From Streptomyces cyaneus (GTDB lineage Bacteria > Actinomycetota > Actinomycetes > Streptomycetales > Streptomycetaceae), in contig NZ_RQJW01000015.1 in assembly GCF_004028635.1 (NCBI RefSeq), positions 1 to 64,000 on the forward strand: a stretch of DNA of 64,000 bases, read 5' to 3'. Shown in pieces: positions 49,981 to 57,773 of the stretch. Below the pieces are notes generated by a model, which saw nothing but the letters and a program-made list of their open reading frames with translations, was not told where the DNA came from and ran no database searches. Position 1 is the first letter of the stretch; every line of letters begins with the position of its first letter. The position numbers and the translations under genes were made by a program.

Positions 49981-51504
49981 ATGCAACCGCTCTTCAGGGC
50001 GCTCACCGGAGTGCTCGCCGCCGGATTATTACTGGCCGGAGCGTCGAGCCCGATCGTGGCGGCGGCGGAAGCCGACCCTCCCGGCCATGCCTCGACGAAG
50101 CAACAGGCGATCGACTGGAAACCCTGCCCCAAGGACGCCACAGCGGAATGCGGGACGCTGCGCCTGCCCGTCGACCGAGCCCGCCCGTCGGGAGAGAAGT
50201 TCGATCTGGCGGTGGCCCGCCGCAACGCGACCGATCCGGATCGCCGGGTCGGCGTGCTGCTGGTCAACCCGGGTGGGCCGGGCGCTTCGGGGGTGGACTT
50301 CGCCGTGGACGAGGCCAAGTCCCACTTCAGCGCGGACATCCAGGAGAGGTTCGACATCGTCGGGTTCGACCCGCGGGGCGTCGGCCGCAGCCACCCGGTG
50401 AAGTGCTCCACCGAACTACTGAACCAACAGCCGTCGGTCTACCCCCGCAACCAGGCGGAGTTCGATCGACTCGCCGAGTTCAACCGCGCGTTGCGCGAGG
50501 ACTGCCGACGGCACACCGGTCCGCTCTTCGACCACGCCGACACCTTGAGCGTGGTCCACGACATGGACGCGCTCCGCGAGGCGCTGGGCGAGAAGAAGAT
50601 CAACTACTTCGGTCACTCCTACGGCACGTTGATCGGTGAGCAGTACGCGGAGGAGTACGGCGAGCGCATCCGGTCGATGGCCCTCACCGCCAACATCGAC
50701 CACAGTCTCGGCGCCCGGGAGTTCCTCGTCTCCTCCGCGGCCACCGCCGAGGACTCGTTCCACGAGTTCGTGAAGTGGTGCGACCGCACCAGCTCCTGCG
50801 CCCTGCACGGACGGGACGTCACCGCCGTTTGGGACGGCCTGCTCGCCAAGGCGGACCGGGGGGAGATACGCGATCCGCAGAGCCCGGATCGACTCCTGAC
50901 CGCGCACGCGATCGCCCTGTTCGCCTTCAAGAAGTTCTACGGCCCGTACTGGGACGAGCTGGCCGGCTATGTGGCGGGCCTCGACGCGCAGGAGCCGAAC
51001 GAGCGGCGAGGGTCCGGGCAGCCTCGCCAGGCCCAGCCGCCGGTGTCGCAGAGCGCGGACCGACAGACGACAGCGGAACCGTTCTACGCGGTCTTCTGCC
51101 AGGACTGGAGCGTCCGGGCGAAGGACCACCGGGAGTACGCCGAGCTGGCCCAGGCCGAGGTACGGGCCGCACCGCATCTGCGCGGCTCACCTCGTGTGCA
51201 TGCCGCGGTGGCCGGCTGCATCGGCTGGCCCGACGAGGTGAACAATCCGCAGCACCGTCTGCGGATGACCGAGGCGCCCAAGATCCTCATGCTGCATTCG
51301 CGGCACGACCCGGCGAACCATTTCGCGTGGGCGGCCAATGTGCACCGGCAGACCCGCGGGACGACCGTCCTGCTGCCGTACGAGGGCGCGGGACACAGTG
51401 TCTACGGCCGCAGTGACTGCACACGTGACGCCGTGGACGACTACCTCACGCAGCTCGAGGTCCCGAGCGCCGGGAGCAGTTGCGCCCCTGCCGGGGCGAA
51501 CTGA
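49981..51504 (+). CDS. secreted alpha/beta-hydrolase, tripeptidyl aminopeptidase-like
   Basis: A 507-residue exported hydrolase of the Tap/SlpD group, which remove tripeptides from secreted proteins in Streptomyces. Residues 1-30 are a signal peptide. The catalytic triad is Ser213 in GHSYG, Asp443 in HSRHDP and His472 in GAGHSVYG; NPGGPGASG supplies the oxyanion region. GGAAGGGA lies 4 nt before the ATG. Codons 16 and 17 are two consecutive TTA codons (50026-50031), so translation should depend strongly on bldA tRNA. It is monocistronic between the peptide operon terminator and the convergent AHSA1 gene. Confidence 0.9.
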   Translation: MQPLFRALTGVLAAGLLLAGASSPIVAAAEADPPGHASTKQQAIDWKPCPKDATAECGTLRLPVDRARPSGEKFDLAVARRNATDPDRRVGVLLVNPGGPGASGVDFAVDEAKSHFSADIQERFDIVGFDPRGVGRSHPVKCSTELLNQQPSVYPRNQAEFDRLAEFNRALREDCRRHTGPLFDHADTLSVVHDMDALREALGEKKINYFGHSYGTLIGEQYAEEYGERIRSMALTANIDHSLGAREFLVSSAATAEDSFHEFVKWCDRTSSCALHGRDVTAVWDGLLAKADRGEIRDPQSPDRLLTAHAIALFAFKKFYGPYWDELAGYVAGLDAQEPNERRGSGQPRQAQPPVSQSADRQTTAEPFYAVFCQDWSVRAKDHREYAELAQAEVRAAPHLRGSPRVHAAVAGCIGWPDEVNNPQHRLRMTEAPKILMLHSRHDPANHFAWAANVHRQTRGTTVLLPYEGAGHSVYGRSDCTRDAVDDYLTQLEVPSAGSSCAPAGAN

Positions 51505-51510
51505 TCGCGT

Positions 51511-52041
51511 TCAGGCGTCCAAACCCGGGACCGAAGCGCCGGAGGGCACGCCGGCCGATACATAGCCGTCGTAGAACTCCTTCCAGGGCGCTTCGGCCCC
51601 GGCGTGCGGTCCCTCGAAACGCGCGCCGCGCGCGTGCGCGTCGAGGGCTGCCAGGCAGACCTCCCAGCCGGCGCTGTTGCGGGCGGCGGTGTTCTCGGCG
51701 CCGAGGACGTTGGTGAGCGTGAAGCGGGTGCGCCTGTCGTCGAGGGCCTCCAGGTCGAAGTGGAGTTCGTCGTCGCCCCAGGCGAAGGACAGGTGCCGGG
51801 GCTCGTCGACGGCGAGCACCCGGCCCGTGGAGGCCTCCATGTTCGGGTCGCCGCTGAACTTGATCGTCCCGCCGGGGCGCAGTTCGATCTCGGCGCGGGA
51901 CGGGAACCAGTGGACCAGTTCGTCGGCGTCGGTCACGAACTGCCAGACGCGCTCGACGGGATGGTCGTAGGTACGGCTGAAGCGGACGGCCGGGCGGCCG
52001 TCGTCCAGGGTCAGACAGGTGCCGGTGAGGTCGGCGGTCAT
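51511..52041 (-). CDS. AHSA1/SRPBCC-domain protein
   Basis: A 176-residue START-like protein of the AHSA1 group (YDHPVERVWQFVTDADELVHWFP at the N terminus, then LRPGGTIKF and the final W-x-E-F helix). These bind hydrophobic ligands; the function of the bacterial members is mostly unknown. It follows an ArsR regulator by 6 nt and is co-transcribed with it, a common pair. Convergent with the aminopeptidase-like gene, only 6 nt between stops. Confidence 0.88.
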   Translation of the reverse strand: MTADLTGTCLTLDDGRPAVRFSRTYDHPVERVWQFVTDADELVHWFPSRAEIELRPGGTIKFSGDPNMEASTGRVLAVDEPRHLSFAWGDDELHFDLEALDDRRTRFTLTNVLGAENTAARNSAGWEVCLAALDAHARGARFEGPHAGAEAPWKEFYDGYVSAGVPSGASVPGLDA

Positions 52042-52047
52042 GGTGGA

Positions 52048-52401
52048 TCAGTCCTTCATGGTGGGTTCCTCGGGGGCGTGCGAGGTGTCGTCCGGTGTCT
52101 CGTCGAGTCGGCGGCCGAGGGCGTCCAGGCTGCGGTTCCACAGTTCGCGGTACGGGGCCAGCCACGCGTCGAGTTCGGCGATCGGGGCGGGATCGAGGGC
52201 GTAGACGCGGCGCTGGGCGTCCTGCCGCACCCGCACCAGGCCCGCCTCCCGCAGCACCTTCAGATGCTTCGACGTACTCGGCTGGCTCAGCCCGCATGCC
52301 TCCACGATCTCCCCGACGGGCCGCGGCCGCTCCAGGAGCAGCGCGACGATGGCCCGCCGGTGGGGATCGGCGAGGGCGCTCCAGAGCGAGGCGTCGGACA
52401 T
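52048..52401 (-). CDS. ArsR-family transcriptional regulator
   Basis: A 117-residue winged-helix repressor. SLWSALADPHRRAIVALLLERPRPVGEIVEACGLSQPSTSKHLKVLREAGLVRVR is the classic ArsR DNA-binding region. No metal-binding cysteine motif (ELCVCDL type) is present, so the ligand is probably not a thiophilic metal. It heads a two-gene operon with the AHSA1 protein and probably represses itself through the inverted repeat at 52426. Confidence 0.92.
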   Translation of the reverse strand: MSDASLWSALADPHRRAIVALLLERPRPVGEIVEACGLSQPSTSKHLKVLREAGLVRVRQDAQRRVYALDPAPIAELDAWLAPYRELWNRSLDALGRRLDETPDDTSHAPEEPTMKD

Positions 52402-52425
52402 GGGTCTAATATGCCTCCGTGGTTA

Positions 52426-52443
52426 TATTCCTGTCAAGGAATA
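52426..52443. promoter_or_regulatory. candidate ArsR operator (TATTCCT-GTCA-AGGAATA)
   Basis: A perfect 7-bp inverted repeat with a 4-nt centre begins 25 nt upstream of the arsR start, in an AT-rich patch that is likely the promoter. It lies in the divergent region with the Ppx/GppA gene and could affect both. Confidence 0.6.
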
Positions 52444-52503
52444 CAGATCTCTCGCCCCTGTGCGCCCCCGTTGCTCCCGCTCCGAAACGGGTACTGGCGA
52501 CCC

Positions 52504-53517
52504 ATGCGAATCAGCGTCGTGGATGTGGGGTCGAACACGGTCCGGCTGGTGGTGGCCGATGCGCAGGACGGGGTACCGCTGCCCGTCCACACCGAGAAGT
52601 GGCGGCTGAGGCTGTGCGAACAGGTCAGGCCCGGGGACAGCATCCCCGAGGAGGCCGTCGAGCGGCTGGTCTGCGCGGTCTCCGCCGCGAGCCGGACCGC
52701 GACCAGATGGGGCGCCGCCGCTCCCCTGGCCTTCGCGACCGCCGTGGTGCGCGCCGCACCGAACCGCCAGGAGGTGGTGCGTACCGTGCGCAGGCGGACG
52801 GGGGTGAGTCTGTGCACGCTGCCGGGCGAGGTCGAGGCCGAGCTCACCTTCCTCGGGGCGCGGCGGTGGATGGGCTGGCGGTCGGGCCCGCTCGCGCTGC
52901 TGGACATCGGCGGCGGCTCGCTCGAAGTGGCCTTCGGCCGAGGCCGGTTACCCGACTTCGTGGCGTCGCTGCCGCTCGGCGCGGCGCGGCTGACCCATGA
53001 GTTCTTCGCCGACGAGGACCCGCCTGCGCCGCGACAAGTACGGGCGCTGCGCCGCAAGGTCCGCCATCAACTGCGGGACGTGGCGGCCCGGATCCGCTGG
53101 GAGGGACCGCACACGGCGGCCGCCACCTCGCGTACGTTCCAGCAGCTGGGCCGTCTGTGCGGGGCCGCACCGGGTCGCCACGGGCCGTTCATGGAACGGC
53201 AGTTGGCGCGCGCGAACCTGCGCGAGGCCATCGGCCGGCTGGCCGCGCTGCCGGCCGTCGAACGCGCAGCTCTCCCCGGCATCTCCGCACCGCGCGCCGG
53301 GCAGAGCCTGGCCGGTGCGGTGGTCGCACACACGGCGATGAAGCTGACCGGCCTCAGTACGGTGACGATCTGCCCGTGGGCGATTCGCGAAGGGATCATG
53401 CTGCGGCACATTGAGGACGGCGTGTCCTGGTGGGCGGAGATCACCCGTCTCGATGACGGGGCCGCTGCGTCCGATCCGGTGCCACTGCGGATCGCGAGCG
53501 CGCCCGCGACCAGCTGA
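52504..53517 (+). CDS. Ppx/GppA-family phosphatase
   Basis: A 337-residue member of the exopolyphosphatase/guanosine pentaphosphatase family (ASKHA fold). Phosphate-binding loops are visible as VDVGSNTVRLVVAD at the N terminus and LLDIGGGSLEVAFG in the second half, and the catalytic Glu region is GEVEAELTFLGA. It lacks the C-terminal HD-like domains of E. coli Ppx, as do most actinobacterial members. Codon 149 is TTA (52948-52950), unusual for a gene of this type. Divergent from arsR. Confidence 0.9.
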   Translation: MRISVVDVGSNTVRLVVADAQDGVPLPVHTEKWRLRLCEQVRPGDSIPEEAVERLVCAVSAASRTATRWGAAAPLAFATAVVRAAPNRQEVVRTVRRRTGVSLCTLPGEVEAELTFLGARRWMGWRSGPLALLDIGGGSLEVAFGRGRLPDFVASLPLGAARLTHEFFADEDPPAPRQVRALRRKVRHQLRDVAARIRWEGPHTAAATSRTFQQLGRLCGAAPGRHGPFMERQLARANLREAIGRLAALPAVERAALPGISAPRAGQSLAGAVVAHTAMKLTGLSTVTICPWAIREGIMLRHIEDGVSWWAEITRLDDGAAASDPVPLRIASAPATS

Positions 53518-53568
53518 CCTCGGGAAAGGCTCACAGCACGCAACCGCACGTCGACGGAAGGAGACGCC

Positions 53569-53751
53569 GTGACCGACGGCAAGAAGCAGCACAAGGAGCA
53601 CCCCGAGACGGCGTTCGAAGAGGTCATCGACGAGATCTCCGACGCCGAGCGCCGCACCCGCGACTCCGCCGAGCAGCGCCGCCGCAGGGGCGAGGCAGGC
53701 GACGCCATCACTCCCAACACACGCGCCCAGGAGGAGTCCGAGGGCGAGTGA
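53569..53751 (+). CDS. small charged hypothetical protein
   Basis: A 60-residue, very hydrophilic protein rich in Glu, Asp, Arg and Lys, predicted helical (ETAFEEVIDEISDAERRTRDSAEQRRRR), without Cys or membrane segment. The GTG at 53569 follows GGAAGGAG at 5-nt spacing, so translation is likely. It lies between the Ppx gene and the diiron-protein trio. I do not recognise a family. Confidence 0.7.
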   Translation: MTDGKKQHKEHPETAFEEVIDEISDAERRTRDSAEQRRRRGEAGDAITPNTRAQEESEGE

Positions 53752-53791
53752 CCGGGCGGGTGGCCCGGCGCCCCACGGGTACTCGGCGGCC

Positions 53792-54823
53792 ATGGCACAC
53801 GACCTCCGGCCGGCACACGGCGGCGAAGGGCCCCCGCTGCCGACCGCGCGGGGCCACGTCTCCGCCGCCGTCGAGGAGTATCTGCGGGGCACGGGCCCCC
53901 CGCCCCGGCAGCAGGATGTCGTCGGCACCGCCGTGTACGGCGACGATCTCCAGCTGGCCCTCTACCTCTGCTACGAACTGCACTACCGCGGTTTCGCCGG
54001 GGTGTCCGAGGCCCATGAGTGGGACCCGGACCTGCTGCGCGTCCGCGCGGCGTTGGAGCACCGCTTCCTGACCGCCCTGCGCGCGGACGCGCCCACGCAC
54101 GACAGCGTCGAGGACGCGCTGGCCGACCTCCTCGTCGAACCCGTCGACGGCACCGGCGTCAGCCACTATCTGTGCGCCGAGGGCGAGTTGTGGCAGCTGC
54201 GCGAGTACGCGGCCCAGCGCTCCCTGTACCACCTCAAGGAGGCGGACCCGCACGCCTGGGTGCTGCCCCGGTTGTGGGGCAGGGCCAAGTCGGGCATGGC
54301 GGCGGTGGAGTTCGACGAGTACGGCGGGGGCCGGCCCGAACGCGTCCACGCGCGCCTCTTCGCCGACCTGATGACGGACCTCGGCCTGGACACGACGTAC
54401 GGGCGGTATCTCGACGCGGCGAGCGCGCAGGCCCTGGCCACGGTCAATCTGATGTCCCTGCTCGGCCTGCACCGGGCGCTGCGCGGGGCGCTCGTCGGCC
54501 ATTTCGCGGCGGTCGAGATCACCTCGTCACCGGCCTCACGGCGACTGGCCGAGGCGATGCGCCGCACGGGCGCCGGCCCCGCCGCCGAGCACTTCTACGA
54601 CGAGCATGTCGAGGCGGACGCGGTGCACGAGCAGGTCGTACGCCATGACGTCATCGGCGGCCTGCTCGCCGAGGAGCCGCACCTCGCCCCGGACGTCGCC
54701 TTCGGCATCGACGTCACCGGACATCTGGAGGACCGCCTCGCCGACCGGCTGCTCGGCGCCTGGCGGGCGGGACGGTCGTCGCTGCGCACGCCTCTACGGT
54801 CCGAAATGCCCCTTACTTTCTGA
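53792..54823 (+). CDS. iron-containing redox enzyme (heme-oxygenase-like diiron oxidase fold)
   Basis: A 343-residue soluble helical protein of the group annotated as iron-containing redox enzymes. Candidate iron ligands are Glu/His pairs spread over helices: QLREYAAQRSLYHLKEADPHAW, EFDEYGGG, VEITSSPASRR and EHFYDEHVEADAVHEQV. Known relatives with this fold (UndA, BesC, SznF) use a diiron centre and O2 to cleave or hydroxylate small substrates; the substrate here is unknown. The next gene starts immediately at its stop codon, so a methyltransferase and a CDGSH protein are co-expressed. Confidence 0.82.
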   Translation: MAHDLRPAHGGEGPPLPTARGHVSAAVEEYLRGTGPPPRQQDVVGTAVYGDDLQLALYLCYELHYRGFAGVSEAHEWDPDLLRVRAALEHRFLTALRADAPTHDSVEDALADLLVEPVDGTGVSHYLCAEGELWQLREYAAQRSLYHLKEADPHAWVLPRLWGRAKSGMAAVEFDEYGGGRPERVHARLFADLMTDLGLDTTYGRYLDAASAQALATVNLMSLLGLHRALRGALVGHFAAVEITSSPASRRLAEAMRRTGAGPAAEHFYDEHVEADAVHEQVVRHDVIGGLLAEEPHLAPDVAFGIDVTGHLEDRLADRLLGAWRAGRSSLRTPLRSEMPLTF

Positions 54824-55498
54824 ATGCCGGGGTACCCGGGCGCCGTGAAACCGCTGGTGCCACCGGGCGTCTACGCCCCTCGGGAAGACACCGCCCTGCT
54901 CGTCGGTGCCCTGCATGACGAGCCGCTGCCCGACGGCGCGGACGTCCTCGACGTGGGAACAGGTTCGGGGGCGCTGGCGATCGAGGCCGCTCGACGCGGC
55001 ACGCATGTGACCGCGGTGGACGTGTCCTGGCGGGCGGTGTGCACGGCGCGGCTGAACACCCGTCTGGCCGGCCTCCGTGTCCGCATCCGGCACGGCAACC
55101 TCTTCGCCCCGGTGCGGGGGCAGTCGTTCGACCTCATCCTGGCCAATCCGCCGTATGTCCCCACGCCCGACACGGGCCGCGCACCGCACGGTGCGGCCCG
55201 ATCCTGGGACGCGGGCCGGGACGGGCGGCTGGTCCTCGACCGGATCTGCCGCGAGGCACCCGCCCTGCTGCGGCCCGGCGGCGTTCTCCTGGTCGTGCAC
55301 TCGGCGCTCAGCTGCCCCGGCCGGACGCTGACGCACCTGCGCGGGGCAGGGCTGAAGGCATCCGTGACGCGACGTCGCGTGATCCCGTTCGGCCCCGTGC
55401 TGCGGTCACGGGAGGGCTGGCTGCGGGAGAGCGGCCTGCTGTCCGCCCCGGGGCAGCGGGAGGAACTGGTGGTCGTCCGTGCCGAACTCCCCGTCTGA
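54824..55498 (+). CDS. HemK2/MTQ2-type methyltransferase
   Basis: A 224-residue class I methyltransferase. The SAM motif is VLDVGTGSGALAIEAA and the substrate motif is LANPPYVPTP, the NPPY signature of enzymes that methylate amide or amine nitrogen (glutamine in release factors, adenine, or small molecules). It lacks the N-terminal domain of PrmC and so resembles archaeal/eukaryotic HemK2. Start ATG directly abuts the preceding TGA; a GTG at 54845 is a possible alternative. The next gene overlaps its end by 20 nt. A specific role with the diiron enzyme is likely from context. Confidence 0.85.
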   Translation: MPGYPGAVKPLVPPGVYAPREDTALLVGALHDEPLPDGADVLDVGTGSGALAIEAARRGTHVTAVDVSWRAVCTARLNTRLAGLRVRIRHGNLFAPVRGQSFDLILANPPYVPTPDTGRAPHGAARSWDAGRDGRLVLDRICREAPALLRPGGVLLVVHSALSCPGRTLTHLRGAGLKASVTRRRVIPFGPVLRSREGWLRESGLLSAPGQREELVVVRAELPV

Positions 55499-55685
55499 CG
55501 AGCCGCGCCGCATCAAGGTCCAGCGCCAAGGTCCCCTCTTGGTGGAGGGCCCGGTGGAGGTGGAGCTGGAGGACGGCACGATCGTCACCTCCGACCGCTT
55601 CCGCGTCGCCGTTTGCACCTGCCGCCGCAGCCGCCGGTACCCGTGGTGCGACACCAGCCACCGCGACCGGGCCAAGGATCGGTGA
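55479..55685 (+). CDS. CDGSH-type [2Fe-2S] protein
   Basis: A 68-residue mitoNEET-like protein. The cluster ligands are Cys46, Cys48, Cys57 and His61 (CTC-x8-CDTSH); the usual CDGSH Gly is Thr. Such proteins hold a labile, redox-active [2Fe-2S] cluster with one His ligand. It starts with GTG inside the end of the methyltransferase gene. Its obvious possible job is to donate electrons to the diiron protein two genes upstream, which is inference. Confidence 0.92.
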   Translation: MPNSPSDEPRRIKVQRQGPLLVEGPVEVELEDGTIVTSDRFRVAVCTCRRSRRYPWCDTSHRDRAKDR

Positions 55686-55734
55686 GCCGGTCGGTACGGC
55701 ACAGGGGAACACCGGCGAAGAATCAACCACCTCA

Positions 55735-55780
55735 GGTGGAGTCAACCGTCTTGAGTGGAATTCACCAGGTCGAGTGAACC
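55735..55780. promoter_or_regulatory. three near-palindromic sites upstream of the STAS gene
   Basis: GGTGGAGTCAACC (55735), AGTGGAATTCACC (55754) and GGTCGAGTGAACC (55768) are related to a consensus GGTnGAnTnAACC. A further CCACCTCAGGTGG palindrome overlaps the first. They cover the expected promoter area of the STAS gene at 55871. Confidence 0.45.
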
Positions 55781-55870
55781 AGATCTTGCGCACGGCGCCG
55801 CAGGGATGCTCACCCTCGTACCCGGGTAACAACCCTGATCAAATGCGCCCCTTTCCGAGGTGGAGCGGAC

Positions 55871-56296
55871 ATGACGCCGGACGCCGACGACCGCGCCCCC
55901 CATCCGACCGAGGACATGACCGAGGACATGGCCGCGGACCCCTTCCGGTCAGTGCCACCCCCGGCGAACGCCCATGCCCGCACGCGCAGATGCGGCCCGT
56001 TCACCGTGGTCGAGGTCGCGGGTGAGATCGATCTGGCGACGGCGGCGCTCCTGGCCGAGCATCTGGACGCGGCGACGGCGAGACCGGAGTCCGACGTGGT
56101 GGTCGATCTGCGGCGGGTCGACTTCTTCGACTGCTCGGGACTGCGCGTCCTGTGCCGGGCCGAGAGACGGGCCAGGGACCACGGCGGCCGCCTCCGGGTC
56201 GTCTCCGACGCGCCGCGGATCCGGCGGCTACTGCACGGCGCGGGCCTGCTGGGCCGTTTTGCGCTCTTGTCCCGGATCCCCGGGGAAGACGAGTGA
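55871..56296 (+). CDS. STAS-domain anti-sigma factor antagonist
   Basis: A 141-residue protein with an acidic N-terminal extension (1-40) and a STAS domain (about 42-135). The conserved phosphorylation loop is VDFFDCSGLRVL, with Ser after Cys as in SpoIIAA/RsbV. Such proteins free a sigma factor by binding its anti-sigma kinase when dephosphorylated; SpoIIE-type phosphatases encoded elsewhere in the window are possible partners, not proven. GGTGGAG precedes the ATG. Confidence 0.9.
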   Translation: MTPDADDRAPHPTEDMTEDMAADPFRSVPPPANAHARTRRCGPFTVVEVAGEIDLATAALLAEHLDAATARPESDVVVDLRRVDFFDCSGLRVLCRAERRARDHGGRLRVVSDAPRIRRLLHGAGLLGRFALLSRIPGEDE

Positions 56297-56446
56297 CCCG
56301 ATAGCGGTCCGAGGTGTCGACCGGGCGGCCCCACTCCGCCCGGCCGACCCCCGATGCGAGATCACAGAGGGCCCCTCGGCAAAGCTCGCACTCCCCATCC
56401 GCGAGCCTTCTGCCGAACTGCACGGGGACCGTGCGATCCCGGTCCT

Positions 56447-56881
56447 TTAGAACGCGAAGAGGCTCGTGACGTAGGAGCCCTTCACGCACTCGTTGGCGAA
56501 CGTACGTTCATACGAGACGCGCCGGCCCTGCCAGACCCCGTCGACGGTGACGATCACAGGGTCGTACTGCTTGGTACACAGCACACCGTCCCTGGCCGTC
56601 AGGGCCTCGAAGTTCCCGCCCACGCCACGTAGTTCCGCACAGGCCGAGGCCGAGTCGGGATGAGTGCCGGAGGGTGTCGGGGCGCAGCTCAAGGTGACCG
56701 CGCGCACCGGGGTGCTCATGGCGGCGGTGTCACCGTGGGCCACGGTGAGCACCAGGGCCGAGGGTGCGTAGAGCGAGGCGGGGGCGGCGTCCGGGGTGGC
56801 CAGGGCGGATCCGGTGAGGGGTCCGCATACGGCGGTGGCCGTGAGGCCGAGGGTCGCTGCCCAGCGCGCGGTGTTCCGCAT
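56447..56881 (-). CDS. SSI-family secreted protease inhibitor with P1 Lys
   Basis: A 144-residue secreted inhibitor (subtilisin-inhibitor-like, SSI). Residues 1-28 form the signal peptide. The four cysteines and the family end SYERTFANEC plus a SLFAF terminus are present. The reactive-site loop reads CTKQYDP: P1 is Lys104 where classical SSI has Met, so trypsin-like proteases are the likelier targets (as in plasminostreptin/STI types). The ATG at 56881 has GGAAGG at 9-nt spacing. Codon usage is ordinary. Convergent with the STAS gene. Confidence 0.94.
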   Translation of the reverse strand: MRNTARWAATLGLTATAVCGPLTGSALATPDAAPASLYAPSALVLTVAHGDTAAMSTPVRAVTLSCAPTPSGTHPDSASACAELRGVGGNFEALTARDGVLCTKQYDPVIVTVDGVWQGRRVSYERTFANECVKGSYVTSLFAF

Positions 56882-57207
56882 TGTGTGCATCCTTCCGCTC
56901 GAGTTGAGGGTGTGTGCCGACTCCGGCGCGATCGGTGCCGGAGCGACGAGCGGGAGTCTGCCGAGTCCGGCGCCGAAACTCACATCGACACCACGCGTTT
57001 CAGTAACCTTGCGTATTGAATCAGTGGCGTGAAGTAACGGACTTCGAACGTTCCAACGCCGTAACTTGGCGGTTCTTGATCGTTCCAAGTCGCCCAATGG
57101 CCGGATCTCGCACGCTCATTAATAGGCCTGAAACATTCCGATTGGGCCCTCCGGTTGAGCTCTCGGCTGACTCGTCCGCCACTCCCTTGCGTTCATGCGG
57201 AGGCGGA
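56882..57207. other. gene-free promoter region
   Basis: About 325 bp between two divergent genes. It is AT-richer than the neighbourhood around 57000-57145 (for example CTCATTAATAGGCCTG). GAACGTTC-like inverted pieces (GTAACGGACTTCGAACGTTCC around 57033) are visible but not assignable. No ORF with a ribosome site was found. Confidence 0.5.
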
Positions 57208-57221
57208 GTAATCGTGATTAC
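57208..57221. promoter_or_regulatory. palindrome GTAATC-GT-GATTAC touching the start codon
   Basis: A perfect 6-bp inverted repeat ends at the base before the ATG at 57222, and a second GATTAC follows at 57224. It lies where the ribosome binds and would allow either repressor binding or an RNA hairpin that blocks initiation. Confidence 0.45.
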
Positions 57222-57773
57222 ATGATTACCTGCGAACAACGAGAGAAGCTGCGCGGCTGGTTCGCCGGCCGGCTGCCCGACGACCTCTTCGAGGAGCTGA
57301 CCGAGGTGACGGTCGACCGCGAGGAGATCACCGTGATCGGCCGCATTCCCGCCCCCCACCTGGCCGAAGGCGTCTCGGCCGCCGAGCGGGAGGCGGCGGT
57401 GGAGGGCCGGATCCAGGAGTTCCGGGAGCGCACCCGGGAGGCCCGGATCGAGGTGGCCCGTGAGGCGGAGCACCGGTTCCGCCGGAAGGTCTCCTGGGGA
57501 GTGGAGTGCGGTGGCGAACGCGCCCTGTTCACGCACATCGCCGCCCCCGTCATGACCCGGCTGCGTCAGCCCGAACGCCAGGTCCTCGACACCCTGATCG
57601 CCGGCGGGGTCGCCCGCAGCCGCAGCGACGCCCTCGCCTGGTGCGTACGGCTGGTCCAGCGGCACACGGACGACTGGCTCACCGAACTGCGCGAGTCCCT
57701 GGAGAACGTCCAGCGGGTGCGGGCGCAGGGGCCGGACACGGAGCCCGAGGAGGCACCCAAGGACGACGACTGA
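57222..57773 (+). CDS. conserved hypothetical protein (Streptomyces type)
   Basis: A 183-residue soluble protein. The N-terminal half (MITCEQREKLRGWFAGRLPDDLFEE, then EVTVDREEITVIGRI) resembles a recurring actinobacterial family of unknown function; the middle is a long charged helix (about 65-100). The C-terminal part, QVLDTLIAGGVARSRSDALAWCVRLV, looks like a ribbon-helix-helix-type segment and might bind DNA. The ATG at 57222 is chosen for conservation; an ATG at 57195 would add nine residues. GGAGG lies rather far upstream, behind the palindrome. Confidence 0.75.
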   Translation: MITCEQREKLRGWFAGRLPDDLFEELTEVTVDREEITVIGRIPAPHLAEGVSAAEREAAVEGRIQEFRERTREARIEVAREAEHRFRRKVSWGVECGGERALFTHIAAPVMTRLRQPERQVLDTLIAGGVARSRSDALAWCVRLVQRHTDDWLTELRESLENVQRVRAQGPDTEPEEAPKDDD

